A stretch of DNA of 64,000 bases, from contig CAVSQX010000004.1 of NCBI GenBank assembly GCA_963730225.1, positions 868,001 to 932,000 on the forward strand. Reading direction: 5' to 3'. Source of the DNA: CAVSQX01 sp963730225. GTDB lineage: Bacteria; Planctomycetota; Phycisphaerae; Tepidisphaerales; Tepidisphaeraceae. Positions 35,306 through 44,216 of this stretch are shown here, piece after piece. The position numbers and the translations under genes are program-made. The notes under the pieces are model-generated. The model was not told the origin of the DNA, did no database searches, and worked only from the letters and a program-made list of their open reading frames with translations. Position 1 is the first letter of the stretch. Every line of letters begins with the position of its first letter.

Positions 35306-36313
35306 TTAAGGCGAATTGCCGTTGGCCAGCGCGATCATGCGCTCCTGAAGCAGCAACCGATCCGCATCCTCGCCCGGCACGGGCCGGGAGAGAATCTGAA
35401 TCGCCGTCGCTTCGCCCATGGCGGTCGGTTGATTGCGAGCGAGAATATCGAATACCATCAAAGCTACGGGCCCCTGTCCGCCGTGGCGGGAAAGCATCAG
35501 GGTGTTCAGCGCCCCATCCGACGCCCGTACCAGCAATGCGAACAATTCATCCGCGACAGCCGGGTCGACCCCGCCGCGTGCCACGGCCAAATCGCGCTTC
35601 GCCGCGGCGGCATCGGCCAGGGCGCCCATCGCCATTTGCAGTTCGACTGCCGGCTGAGACGGAGAAATCGCAGGCGCGGCTGGTTGCGCCACCGGCGGCT
35701 GGGGTGGAATATCCGCGGCGGGCTTGGATTCACAAGCCAGGCTCAACACGATCACGCCATCGCCTTCCTGGCTCATCGCCGCTTCTTCAGCCGATTCGAA
35801 TGTCCCCTGATCGGGCACCATCGGTACCGGCGTCACCGCGGAATGCACGATCGCCTCGCCGTAACGAACCCCTTTTCCATCGACGAAATTTGGATCGATT
35901 CCGAGCGACACTTTGTTGCGAAGACCGATGTCGCGGGCCGATTCACCCAGAAACTGATGCAGTTCGATCAGCCGGTCGCCGCGCCGCTTCACGTCCACAA
36001 TCCAGCCCAGCGTGGCCGCCGCCGATTGGGTGTGGTCCATCAAAATCGGCACGCCCACGCCGTTGTTCTTCATTTTCTGAAAATTCTCGGCGTAACCGTC
36101 GAGCCGCTGGCGCGTGACATCCAGGGAGAATCTCCCGGCCGGATGAACGTACGAACCCACGACGATCGCGTCCTTCCAATAGTAGAATGCCGGCAGTCCA
36201 CTGACCCGGCTGGGCAGACCCAGACCCAACATCACCGCGGGTTTGAGTTCGCCAGGCGTAGCCAGGTGAAACACCTGATCGGGAGTTGACGAATTTGGGA
36301 TAACGGGCTTCAT
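35306..36313 (-). CDS. Mu I-like head maturation protease
   Basis: This 335-residue protein matches the protease/scaffold encoded between portal and capsid in Mu-like and related phages. Features are FSLDVTRQRLDGYAENFQKM, VGVPILMDHTQSAAATLGWI (candidate catalytic His), LRNKVSLGIDPNF (candidate Ser) and GEAIVHSAVTPVPMVPDQGT. The C-terminal third is Ala/Pro-rich and helical, which would be the scaffold portion. It would cleave itself and the capsid delta region during head maturation. Confidence 0.78.
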   Translation of the reverse strand: MKPVIPNSSTPDQVFHLATPGELKPAVMLGLGLPSRVSGLPAFYYWKDAIVVGSYVHPAGRFSLDVTRQRLDGYAENFQKMKNNGVGVPILMDHTQSAAATLGWIVDVKRRGDRLIELHQFLGESARDIGLRNKVSLGIDPNFVDGKGVRYGEAIVHSAVTPVPMVPDQGTFESAEEAAMSQEGDGVIVLSLACESKPAADIPPQPPVAQPAAPAISPSQPAVELQMAMGALADAAAAKRDLAVARGGVDPAVADELFALLVRASDGALNTLMLSRHGGQGPVALMVFDILARNQPTAMGEATAIQILSRPVPGEDADRLLLQERMIALANGNSP

Positions 36314-36348
36314 AGATTCGCTGTCCTTGTTAATCCGATAAAGGGCTT

Positions 36349-36816
36349 ATGTCGCAAACCAACTCTGCGCGAAAACAAAGTTCGCTGTCTTGGATAGTGG
36401 CCGCGATGGTCATCATCGCCGCGGCATCACTTTGGTGGTGGTGGCGAACGCGGCTGCCGGTCGGCGAATACCTACAGGTGATCAACCGCCTGGACGACGT
36501 TCAGTTCGTCCCCGACCTTCATGGCCGAATTGATCTTTCCAAAACGTTTCCCGGTGTCACGCCGCAGGATGAAATGTTCATCACCCGACGTCCCGATGGC
36601 AGCTTCCTGGCGTTTTTCCCGACGTTTTACGCCAAAGGTCCCGTGATTGCCGGCTGGATGTACACCAGCCGGCCGCTTCAAACCACCGATACGTTTTCGC
36701 AGGGACTGGCCGTCGATTTCAACCAACAACTGATCCGCGTCGGCCCCTGGGGCCGGCTCGGCATCGACAAAAAAGCCGACGACCATTGGTACCGTGTCTC
36801 CTACGGCCTCAAGTGA
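36349..36816 (+). CDS. Single-pass membrane protein on the opposite strand, possible moron
   Basis: The 155-residue protein has a short basic N-terminus, a membrane segment (SLSWIVAAMVIIAAASLWWW) and a soluble domain with LPVGEYLQVINRLDDVQFVP and DQ-rich hydrophilic parts. It is divergent from the head protease and convergent with the portal gene, overlapping its end by eight bases. No family is recognised. Its orientation suggests a gene expressed independently of the lytic operon. Confidence 0.55.
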   Translation: MSQTNSARKQSSLSWIVAAMVIIAAASLWWWWRTRLPVGEYLQVINRLDDVQFVPDLHGRIDLSKTFPGVTPQDEMFITRRPDGSFLAFFPTFYAKGPVIAGWMYTSRPLQTTDTFSQGLAVDFNQQLIRVGPWGRLGIDKKADDHWYRVSYGLK

Positions 36817-38099
36817 CCGGCGCTACCGTTGGCACGTCCAGATCGTCCAGCAATGCCTCCACGTCGATTCGCCGAGCCACCGACTCGGCGATGTTGCCGT
36901 TGTGCAGCAGCGCCGTGGCAATCGCCTGGGCGGTGGCGGTCTTGGTATCCGAAATCGGCGCCGGCTCGATCCACACCGCTCCGCGCCTGCGGGCCGAAGT
37001 TGATCGTCAGCAGATCATCGACGACACCGCTGTTAAACGCCGCCGCGAAATCCCGATCGAGCAGCTCGCTGTCCAGCACGCTGGTTTCGCTGTGCTGCTC
37101 GGCATCGGCTCGCGTGCCGTGCAGCGCTTCCAACCCCACGCGCTCGGGCCGCAGCCAACCGCGGAACAGCAGCTTGTCGTAGTTGGCCAGAACATTGAGA
37201 ATACCCGGCGAATAATCCGTTCCGCCCGGATCGAATTGGCTCAGCACCCATTGGCTTTTGCCGGCCAGATCGGCCGCTGTGGTTGGATCTTCTATGCTCG
37301 CAAACAAATTCGGAAACCGCACACTGCGGCCCATGCTGACGGCTTCGAGAATCTGCTGGGCGATCACATCATTGCTTCGCTCCACCCCCGCCGCGTCGCG
37401 GCTGGTGCCTTCGGGATAATGCAACTGGGCAATCACCCCCGCGATCTTCTTCTGATACTGCGCCAACCGCTCGGCCGTCTGCATCGCCTGCGACCAGGTG
37501 ACGCGGACGTTCTCGTGCCGGCTGCGTCCGTAAAAATTCCCGCATTCGCCGTCGTACGTGTACAAAAACGCCTTGGACCCGCGCAGATTTCTCGGCGGCT
37601 GACCCGGCGTCTGATTGCGAAGTCCAACAAAATTTCCGTTCGCATCCGACAACACATGCGTGAAATCCGGCAGCAGCGGCTTGAGCTTTTTTAGGACAAC
37701 CCGACCATTCTGCGTCTCCCAAATCTTCTCGAACCCCGCAAAACCGTAACACAGCGCCCGCAGCGCATCGTTGAGCACGCCGACGCGCATCGGCTCCAAC
37801 ACGTCGTGCGCAAACTCCAACCAGGCTTGAGTAGCGTCCTTCCGTTTCGCCCATCCCCAGCTTCCGGCGACGACCGGCGCGGTGACGATTCGCATCACCA
37901 GCGCGACCGTCGGATGCGCCGAGATTTTTCGATAAACCTCGAACGTCCCCGCCTCCGGCGCAGCAAACCCCGGCACGCCCGCCGTGGCGAATCCGCCCTG
38001 GCTCATGCCGATCGGCCGAGCCGCCATCGCCGCCGCCGCGATCGGCAGGCCGAAAAACGGATCGTCGCACGAAATACTCAATGTGTAGGAATCAGACAT
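36809..38099 (-). CDS. Portal protein (DUF935), one frameshift
   Basis: The N-terminal and central parts match the DUF935/Mu gp29-type portal: IVTAPVVAGSWGWAKRKDAT, ALCYGFAGFEKIWETQNGRV, SKAFLYTYDGECGNFYGRSR and PGGTDYSPGILNVLANYDKL. Near 36985 one extra base breaks the frame. Read in the neighbouring frame, the true C-terminus continues RGAVWIEPAPISDTKTATAQ, NIAESVARRIDVEALLDDL, and ends at 36809. As written, translation would run to about 36801 in a nonsense tail. The portal forms the ring through which DNA is packaged. Confidence 0.82.
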
Positions 38100-38102
38100 G
38101 TT

Positions 38103-39399
38103 TTATCCCGCGAAACCGATTGTTCCCGCTATCCGCCGCCGATCCAGACGGATCGGATATTCCCGATGCACGAAATACCGCATCCACGCCAGCGCATGCT
38201 CATCATGCAGCAGCGTCGGCGACGGCCACAACGCCGTGCGAAAATCTTCGATGAGCTGGCTGCATCGCGGATGCACCGCCAGCGAAACCGTTCCATCGGC
38301 CGCCATCAGCCGGGCGTTGATGGCGTTGATCGTTTCCTTGATCGCCGGATTGGCCCGCGGAACTTTGAAGTGCGGCGACAAATGGGCAAGACGATTTTTG
38401 ACGATCGTCCAATCGCTGATGCCGCTGGTGCTGTCGCGCGCTGCCGCTGGCGTCGCCGTAAACGTGCAATGCGTGAGCGTTCCATTCCCGCTCGGCCAGC
38501 CGATCCAGAAACGCCGTCACCGCGACATCGGTTTTCGTATCCGGCAACACCATTTCATCCAGCACGCGGACAAATCCCGCTTTGTGCTGAATGATCCCGC
38601 TGCACATCGGATTGATGTTGAAATCCAGCGACCAGCAGATCGGCAGCTTCGGATCATATTCCACTTCCCTCACATGCACGGCCGGCTGAAAATCCGCAAA
38701 CGCCCGGCCGCCCGCCAGGATGAATTTCCCGAGCATCTCCTGCTCGAAGAGCCGCGGGTCCATCCGCCGCTTGGCTGAGGCAATCTCCTGGGGTGGCAGG
38801 ATATCGGCGCTGGGCCAATGGAAAGCCGCCCATTCCGGGTCGTCGTTTTTGCTGGCGATGTCATAAAACCGCTCATATTCCACCTGTGCCGGCCCATCGA
38901 CATCCGGCACGCCGATCAACCACAACCAACCGCGCCGATCCGCCAGCGCCGGCCGAATGTGCGCATCAAACGTTCCCGGCTTGCAATCCGCATATTCGTC
39001 GATGACGCCGCCATCCCAACTCACTCCCTCCATTCGCATCGGCTTGTCCAGCCCGATGACCCAAAGCTCACTGCCGCGGTTCGTACGGATCATCAGATCC
39101 GATGCGCTGACGTGCGCTTTCCATGCCGGCTTGAGCAGATGGTTCAGATCCCGCCACCAGATTCGCTTGGCCTGATCTCGCGTAGGCGCGGCGGCGAAAT
39201 ATCGGCCCGGAAAGCCGTGCCAGGTTTTGCGGAACAGATGCTCGACGAGCCGTCGCTTGGCCAGTTCCGTTTTTCCGCTTCGGCGGCCGGCGGGGATGAT
39301 TTTGAAACGATGCGGATCGTTCCAGAGGCGAAGCTGCTCGGCGTGTGGGCGCAGTGGAGTCCAGCGCGGGGTCCAATTGCGGTTGGGCAAATCCTGCAT
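38103..39399 (-). CDS. Large terminase subunit, one frameshift
   Basis: The N-terminal ATPase has a Walker A (IIPAGRRSGKTELAKRR), a Walker B (GGVIDEYAD) and a coupling segment. The nuclease part starts with CWSLDFNINPMCSGI and has a second acidic site VYGDASG. After VYGDASG the frame changes: one base is missing near 38437, and the rest (SDWTIVKNRL, then HFKVPRANPAIKETINAINA) is found in another frame to the stop at 38103. The protein cuts and pumps DNA into the head. The portal starts just after its stop. Confidence 0.85.
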
Positions 39400-39454
39400 T
39401 GAATCGAGGAAAATCCGAGTCGGGCCGTCACAAATTCATCTGTGTCCATCTTCT

Positions 39455-39859
39455 TCATCCCTGCTTCTCCGGCATCAGTTCCGGTTCGGCTTCGCCGGGC
39501 GGGGTGGGGTTCAGCGATTGGCCCAACTCGTTTCTTCCCAGCCAGGTGAGCATGGAAACGTTGCCGTTCTTGGCGATGTCGAGTTGGCCCCGGCGAATGG
39601 TCGCCGCTCGGGCGGCGCGGGTGGCGCGAAGAACGTCGGCGAATTGCTCGCGAATGAAAATCTCATCAACCAAAAAGCGATCGGCAATCTCCTTGTCGGT
39701 GCATCCGGAGTAGGCGAAGCTCTCAACTTGCCTGGGCGTCAGCGGCGGGATCGGCGACGCCTCGGTGATGATCTGAAGCTGCTGGGTCGCCTTGTCCACC
39801 AACTGCGAAACGGCCGCCATCGCCGCGGAGATGATCGGCCACTGATGGGGATGTCGCAT
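39455..39859 (-). CDS. Probable small terminase subunit (HTH protein)
   Basis: This 134-residue protein contains a helix-turn-helix of LuxR/TerS style: LTPRQVESFAYSGCTDKEIA, then DRFLVDEIFIREQFADVLRA, followed by a helical oligomerisation region and an acidic-proline tail. Its position directly before the large terminase supports the assignment. Such proteins recognise the packaging site. Similarity is to fold and position rather than to a named family, so confidence is moderate. Confidence 0.65.
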   Translation of the reverse strand: MRHPHQWPIISAAMAAVSQLVDKATQQLQIITEASPIPPLTPRQVESFAYSGCTDKEIADRFLVDEIFIREQFADVLRATRAARAATIRRGQLDIAKNGNVSMLTWLGRNELGQSLNPTPPGEAEPELMPEKQG

Positions 39860-39914
39860 GCGTTTCGGATCGTATGGGCGGCGGCGAACAGGCTCTCCGG
39901 CTCGTCAAAGAAAA

Positions 39915-41165
39915 CTAAGCGGCGATTCCGAAGGCGCGAGCTTCCTGCCGGCGCGGCGGGCCGATGTATTCGAAACCCGCGGTGAGGCGGTCGATCGCGC
40001 TGGTTTTTCGCATCAGGTTGAAACGCTTGCCGTGGCCGCCGACCAATCCGGGGGCACGGGCCATTCGCCACAGTGGAGATTTGGCTCGGTGGCGGATCAT
40101 CGCGGGATGGCTGGTCGTGCTGGTATACGGCCGGCCGGTGGCGCGGTAGAGCGAAGCGACGAATTCGCTCATCGCATTGCCGATGCCGACGCCTTGAAAA
40201 TCCGGCAGACAGACCGTGCGATGTTCGCGCCAGCCGCTGCGCGTCGGATGCGGAAACGGCAGCACGGCCGTGAATGCGGCCGGCTGATGTTCGACCAACG
40301 CGACGAAACACGCCGAGGCGGGATTCAGATTTCCGCTCAGATAGTGATGCGGCTTGAAAAGCTTCCACGCCGAGCGATCGGTGCGGAGGATTTCCATTTC
40401 GATGGGCGGCCGACGCCAGCGGGTTCGCTGAAGATCCTCCCGGCTTGAGGATGACAAGGTGACAGGGTGACACGGTGACAAGGTGAGGTTCGGCTCCGCA
40501 TTTTTCACCTTGTCACCTTGTCCCCTTGTCACGTTGTCATGTTCGTCCGCGCGGCACTGCAAGCGCGCCGCAGCCGGCTCGTACACCCAATCGGGCTCGA
40601 GCCAATCCAGCACATCGTAATGGCACATGACGGCGATGAACTGAAGATCGTGCCGGCGGACGGTTTTCGCCACGGCGGCCGAGCCGATGCGAGCGACGGT
40701 GCGATCCACTACCGAAGAATATTCATCCACCAGTTTGGGCTTGCCGTCGACCATCGCCGCCGCCAGCGTGGCGGCCAGGTTCACACGGAATTGCTGGCCA
40801 TTGGAGAGCACGTGAAACGGCCGCACCCACGCCGGGGGACTGGAGAATCCGACGCTGCTGAGCAATCCGACGATGTCGCGCACGCCGAGCGTCTTGGGAA
40901 ATCCGTCCAGGATGCTGCGATCGGCTGGCCAATCGAACGGCCCGGCCAGGCAGTCGCCGAACAGCTCGCGAGCGATGGTGGTTTTGCCGCTGCCGCTGGG
41001 GCCGACGATCACGCCGATGTTCCAGCGCTCCGGCAGATCGATGTCGACGTACCATTGCTGCTGCGATTGTGCCGAAGGCTCGACGTCGAACATTCCCAGG
41101 ACCTGCGACAGGCGCGGGGAGGGGATAATCGAAACGGTGCGGGAGATTTGTTTGGTGATTCGCAT
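39915..41165 (-). CDS. ABC-type ATPase fused to a Mom-like GNAT acyltransferase
   Basis: This 416-residue protein is a two-part fusion. Residues 50-200 form an ABC ATPase: Walker A GPSGSGKTT (55-63), a signature-like LSNGQ (120-124), Walker B KLVDEYSSVVD (144-154) and an H-loop histidine at 182. No membrane segments are seen. Residues 265-405 form a GNAT-like domain with KPHHYLSGNLNPA (HHY at 273-275), RTVCLPDFQGVGIGN (316-330) and STTSHPAM. The HHY motif and context resemble phage Mu Mom, which acylates adenine in phage DNA; this is inference. The linker (about 210-240) is encoded by an inverted repeat. Neighbours are ParB-like and terminase genes. Confidence 0.72.
   Translation of the reverse strand: MRITKQISRTVSIIPSPRLSQVLGMFDVEPSAQSQQQWYVDIDLPERWNIGVIVGPSGSGKTTIARELFGDCLAGPFDWPADRSILDGFPKTLGVRDIVGLLSSVGFSSPPAWVRPFHVLSNGQQFRVNLAATLAAAMVDGKPKLVDEYSSVVDRTVARIGSAAVAKTVRRHDLQFIAVMCHYDVLDWLEPDWVYEPAAARLQCRADEHDNVTRGQGDKVKNAEPNLTLSPCHPVTLSSSSREDLQRTRWRRPPIEMEILRTDRSAWKLFKPHHYLSGNLNPASACFVALVEHQPAAFTAVLPFPHPTRSGWREHRTVCLPDFQGVGIGNAMSEFVASLYRATGRPYTSTTSHPAMIRHRAKSPLWRMARAPGLVGGHGKRFNLMRKTSAIDRLTAGFEYIGPPRRQEARAFGIAA
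40452..40539. repeat. Inverted repeat of GTGACAAGG units inside the ABC-GNAT gene
   Basis: Arms at 40452-40486 and 40505-40539 match in 31 of 35 positions when one is reversed, around an 18-base loop. Each arm is itself a short tandem of GTGACA(A/G)GG units. The element keeps the reading frame open and encodes the linker between the ATPase and GNAT parts. Similar GTGACAAGG tandems are familiar as intergenic repeats in planctomycetes, from memory. Confidence 0.75.
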
Positions 41166-41169
41166 GGCG

Positions 41170-41223
41170 GTTTAGCGTCGGCCCGCAGGGCCGGGCGCCC
41201 GGCCCTGCGGGCCGGCGCTAAAC
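41170..41223. repeat. 54-bp palindrome between the ParB-like and ABC-GNAT genes
   Basis: A nearly perfect palindrome with ends GTTTAGCG and CGCTAAAC and a GGCCCGCAGGGCC core, closely related to the one at 26984-27039. On the minus strand it begins three bases after the ParB-like stop codon and ends five bases before the ABC-GNAT start. It is a large hairpin in the middle of the phage operon and could attenuate or stabilise the transcript. Confidence 0.85.
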
Positions 41224-41226
41224 GTT

Positions 41227-41745
41227 TTATCCCAGCAGCGCTTTGCACTTCAGCCCGTCGGTGGTGAAACGCTCGAGTAATTCAACCTGGTCGGCTTCGT
41301 CCTTGCACGTCACCACGATCAGCCATTTTTCGGCGCCGAGTTCGGCGAAGGGCAGATCGGGCATCGGCGTGGCGGCGAGCTTAGCGATTTCGTCGTCGAG
41401 AAATCCGACGTCGCCAATTTCCGGATCGGCCAGCGTGGCCGAGAGGATTTCCGCGTCCCATTCGGCCAATTCGGCGGTGCGGTTGTCGGCGATGGAAAAG
41501 GCGGTCAGCTCTGTTTTGGCCAAATCGGAGCGGACGATGGCGATCGATTTCCAACCCAGCGCCTTGGCCGCGGCCAGCGTGCCGTTGCCGGCGCGAACGG
41601 TGTTGGTTGCATCTACAACGATCGGCTTTTGCTGGCCGAATCGGCGAAGCGACGCTTTGATCTGCTCCAAATTCCGCTGCGGATGCCGGCGGGCGTTGGC
41701 GGGATCGGGCGAGAGGGAATCGATCGGGACGGTTTCGATGTTCAT
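41227..41745 (-). CDS. ParB-like nuclease-fold protein
   Basis: From the ATG at 41745 the 172-residue protein starts MNIETVPIDSLSPDPANARR, the ParB/Srx N-terminal motif, with RAGNGTLAAAKALGWKSIAI as the conserved GxGxxR-like region. It continues ADNRTAELAEWDAEILSATL, typical of phage and methylase-associated ParB domains. The usual C-terminal DNA methyltransferase is absent; a short domain (KWLIVVTCKDEADQVELLER) follows instead. Its start overlaps the gp36 gene stop by four bases. It precedes the ABC-GNAT gene, so the two may act together on DNA. Confidence 0.82.
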   Translation of the reverse strand: MNIETVPIDSLSPDPANARRHPQRNLEQIKASLRRFGQQKPIVVDATNTVRAGNGTLAAAKALGWKSIAIVRSDLAKTELTAFSIADNRTAELAEWDAEILSATLADPEIGDVGFLDDEIAKLAATPMPDLPFAELGAEKWLIVVTCKDEADQVELLERFTTDGLKCKALLG

Positions 41746-42155
41746 GGAACTCCGGTTGGAGCGGTCGGATGCGGGAAACGCAGCGGAGCGTCGAGGCGTT
41801 TGGAGCCGGACTTGTAGAAATCCATCTCCTGCTGCACGGCGGCCAGCAGCACGATGTAGCGATTGCCGGCGTAGTCGACGTAGCTGGCAGTGGCGCGATT
41901 TCCGTAGAGCCAGACGCCGGCGATCGTCGCCGCCCAGCGGATCACCAGCGGCTGGCAGGTGGCGCAGGCCAGGGGCAGCACGTACGGCCCGTCGGCGAAA
42001 ACGGCGTTGACCTGGGCATCGCCGTAGGCCAGGGCGGTGGCGATGCGATCCGGATCGGCAGAGCCGGTGGGATCGCCGGTCTCGAACAGCGTCCAGGCGG
42101 CGACGTTCGAGGGGCCGAAGATATCTTCGATATCGGATTGGATGGCGTAAGACAT
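41742..42155 (-). CDS. Mu Gp36-like phage protein (DUF1320)
   Basis: I chose the ATG at 42155 (MSYAIQSDIEDIFGPSNVAA), giving 137 residues. The opening, then SADPDRIATALAYGDAQVNA and AATIAGVWLYGNRATASYVD, fits the DUF1320 family of Mu gp36-type proteins, which sit at the head-tail interface. It is the only gene here with a link to head completion beyond the portal. Confidence 0.72.
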   Translation of the reverse strand: MSYAIQSDIEDIFGPSNVAAWTLFETGDPTGSADPDRIATALAYGDAQVNAVFADGPYVLPLACATCQPLVIRWAATIAGVWLYGNRATASYVDYAGNRYIVLLAAVQQEMDFYKSGSKRLDAPLRFPHPTAPTGVP

Positions 42156-42266
42156 AGGAGTAATGCAGAATGATGAATGCAAAATGCAGAATCAAATGCG
42201 AAGAAACAGATGAATTTGTGCCTTCATTCTGCATTCTGCAATTTGCACTCTGCATTTTTTTTGGGG

Positions 42267-42650
42267 CTATCTAACTCTCGCTCCGCCGTAGACGGTCAGC
42301 GATGCCGATCCGCTGGCGACGCTGGCCCACAATTGAACGGCGACGGCTGCGCCGCAGTCGACGTCCACCCAGGCGGATTGGCCGGCCGGTAGTGCCTGGG
42401 GTCCGGGGCTGCTGGCGATGCATTTGCTGGTGGCTGTGGCAAAATCGGCGCCGCCCAGATAGTTCAACCAGTCACCAGCGTCGTGAAGCAGGCGCATGAT
42501 GACGAAATTGTTCGTCGTGGACGAGCCGGCGGCGTTGACGATCTCAAAGCTGATATCCCGATCGAGCCCGGCGAGGGAAATCTGTAGAAGTTTGGTCAGC
42601 GTGGCGCCGACGGGCACGTTGATCGCCTGAAATGGAATGGGTGCCGACAT
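42267..42650 (-). CDS. Phage-associated protein of unknown function
   Basis: This 127-residue beta-rich protein (MSAPIPFQAINVPVGATLTK, ASGSASLTVYGGARVR) has no recognised motif. It lies between the SGNH hydrolase and gp36-like genes in the same direction and is probably a virion component. Its composition is similar to the putative decoration protein. Confidence 0.55.
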   Translation of the reverse strand: MSAPIPFQAINVPVGATLTKLLQISLAGLDRDISFEIVNAAGSSTTNNFVIMRLLHDAGDWLNYLGGADFATATSKCIASSPGPQALPAGQSAWVDVDCGAAVAVQLWASVASGSASLTVYGGARVR

Positions 42651-42680
42651 GGATTATCTTTCTTTTGTTGGTGCGACGGT

Positions 42681-44155
42681 TCAGGAGCGAACGAATTGGC
42701 CGAACGTTCCGGAGTACGAATTGCCTGGCAGGTAAAACGATCCGAACGCCAATTGCGCCTGGGAAGAAGAAGATGACGAAGCGGAAAGAACGGAGTCCAG
42801 GACGGTTTTGGCCAGCTGGGCCTTCACCCGGTCGCCGGTTTCGGTCGTGTGGAATTCATCTTGCCAGTAAATGTCGGTTGAAGCGGCGTCGGCCAGGCGG
42901 GAATCGGTTGTCCAATCGAGCAGCGCCGCTGCGCCCAGCGATTTCCAGTTGGATCGAATCCACGCCTGGTAGGCATGGAAGTAAACCAGTTGTCCGGACG
43001 TCATCGTGGTCCCGGAATCAAGGTGCGGCGGAACGGCGAGAATGAGCTTGACGCCCGAGATTCCGGTGATCGCCGAGGTCAGCGAAGTCAGAAGAGCTTC
43101 GGTTTGAACGTCCGTAAGAGCGCCGTGAACGACGTCATTGATCCCACAGCAGCAAATCACCACTGCTTTGCTGAAGGGCGTCAGATCCATGGGGACCAAT
43201 TGATTGTTCACATAGGTGAGCTGGGTCTCACAGGTGGCGCCAGGATAGGCGATGCTCAAGGGCTTGAAACTGTTGCCGTACAGTCGGCAGAGCTGATATT
43301 CGTACGAATTATAAAATGGCTCGATGCTCTGTCCCGCCGTTTGCGAATCGCCGACAAAAACCACCAGCGTGCTGTCGCCGTCAGCGCGGATGCCGTTGGC
43401 GTCCTGCATCTGCGCGAGAATCTGCGTCATCTGCGTATTGGTCAGCGGGGTGTTGAAGATCGCCAACTCGAGCACTTCACCGTTGAAATTCCCGTTATTT
43501 CCGGCGAAGGATCCCTGCATGCGCCCACATATCCGCCGGTCGTGCTGAAATTGATCCAATTGCCGCTCAACACGCTGGTCTGATTGGTCCCCACATACAA
43601 AGTGGAAGTCGCAGCTGTGCCCGATGCGCAGAATCCATGGACCATGGGAACGTGCATCGGCAGAAATGTCGACGCAGGGAAATTGCGATTGGTTACGTTC
43701 CAGATCGCCATGGCGGGCGGATTTCCGCCGACGGCTCCATAGCCCGTGTAGTAGGTGGCATCGGCGCCAAATCCGACAGGCATTCCGAATGCGCCGCGGG
43801 TGCAAAGAATGACCGTCGCGCCGGTGTTGGTCAAAGCCAGGCCCGAGGGAATGTTCAGAAAAGTCGATCCGCCGTCGAAGTATATTCCCGCGGGCTGATC
43901 TGCCCCGAAGTAGTTGATGGTCTGGCCGAACGGTTCAATCGGATTGTTGGTCAACGGGCCGGCTGTGAGATAAGTGCTGTAGCTTGGACGATTGCCCGAA
44001 GTAGCTTGAGTCAGATGATTGCCGTTGCCGCTCTGGTCATTCCATTGCTGCACGGTGTCGCCGTGTGCGGCCGATGTCGAGCCGGCGTCTTTGTAGACAC
44101 CGACCCCGGCCCGGTACCAGCCGACGCAGTTGGAGATTCCGTATGCGGTGCCCAT
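42681..44155 (-). CDS. LamG-like plus SGNH/GDSL hydrolase, one frameshift
   Basis: The N-terminal 200 residues (from the ATG at 44155, MGTAYGISNCVGWYRAGVG) form a concanavalin/LamG-like module with QQWNDQSGNGNHLTQATSGN. Near 43522 one base is missing, and the remaining part is found in another frame: NGEVLELAIFNTPLTNTQM, then an SGNH hydrolase. This has VVFVGDSQTAGQSIEPFYNS (block I GDS), GINDVV (block III) and DEFHTTETG (catalytic D..H). It would deacylate or bind polysaccharide and probably acts at the host surface. Confidence 0.8.
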
Positions 44156-44189
44156 GAGGATTCCTTGGAAGGTCGAGATGAAAAGCTGC

Positions 44190-44216
44190 GCGGCCCTTTG
44201 GACCGCCGCTAAACGG
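44190..44216 (-). repeat. GTTTAG-type palindromic repeat overlapping the GH16 stop codon
   Basis: Stem GCGGCCC/GGACCGC with a three-base loop and one mismatch is followed by CGCTAAACGG. On the minus strand the head CCGTTTAGCGG contains the TAG stop codon of the GH16 gene itself. Same family as the repeats near 3.16 and 18.49 kb. Confidence 0.7.

Noticed and set aside
41746..42255. N-terminal extension of the ParB-like frame
   Set aside because: The added residues are antisense-like and in another frame of the gp36-like gene; the ATG at 41745 begins the standard ParB motif.
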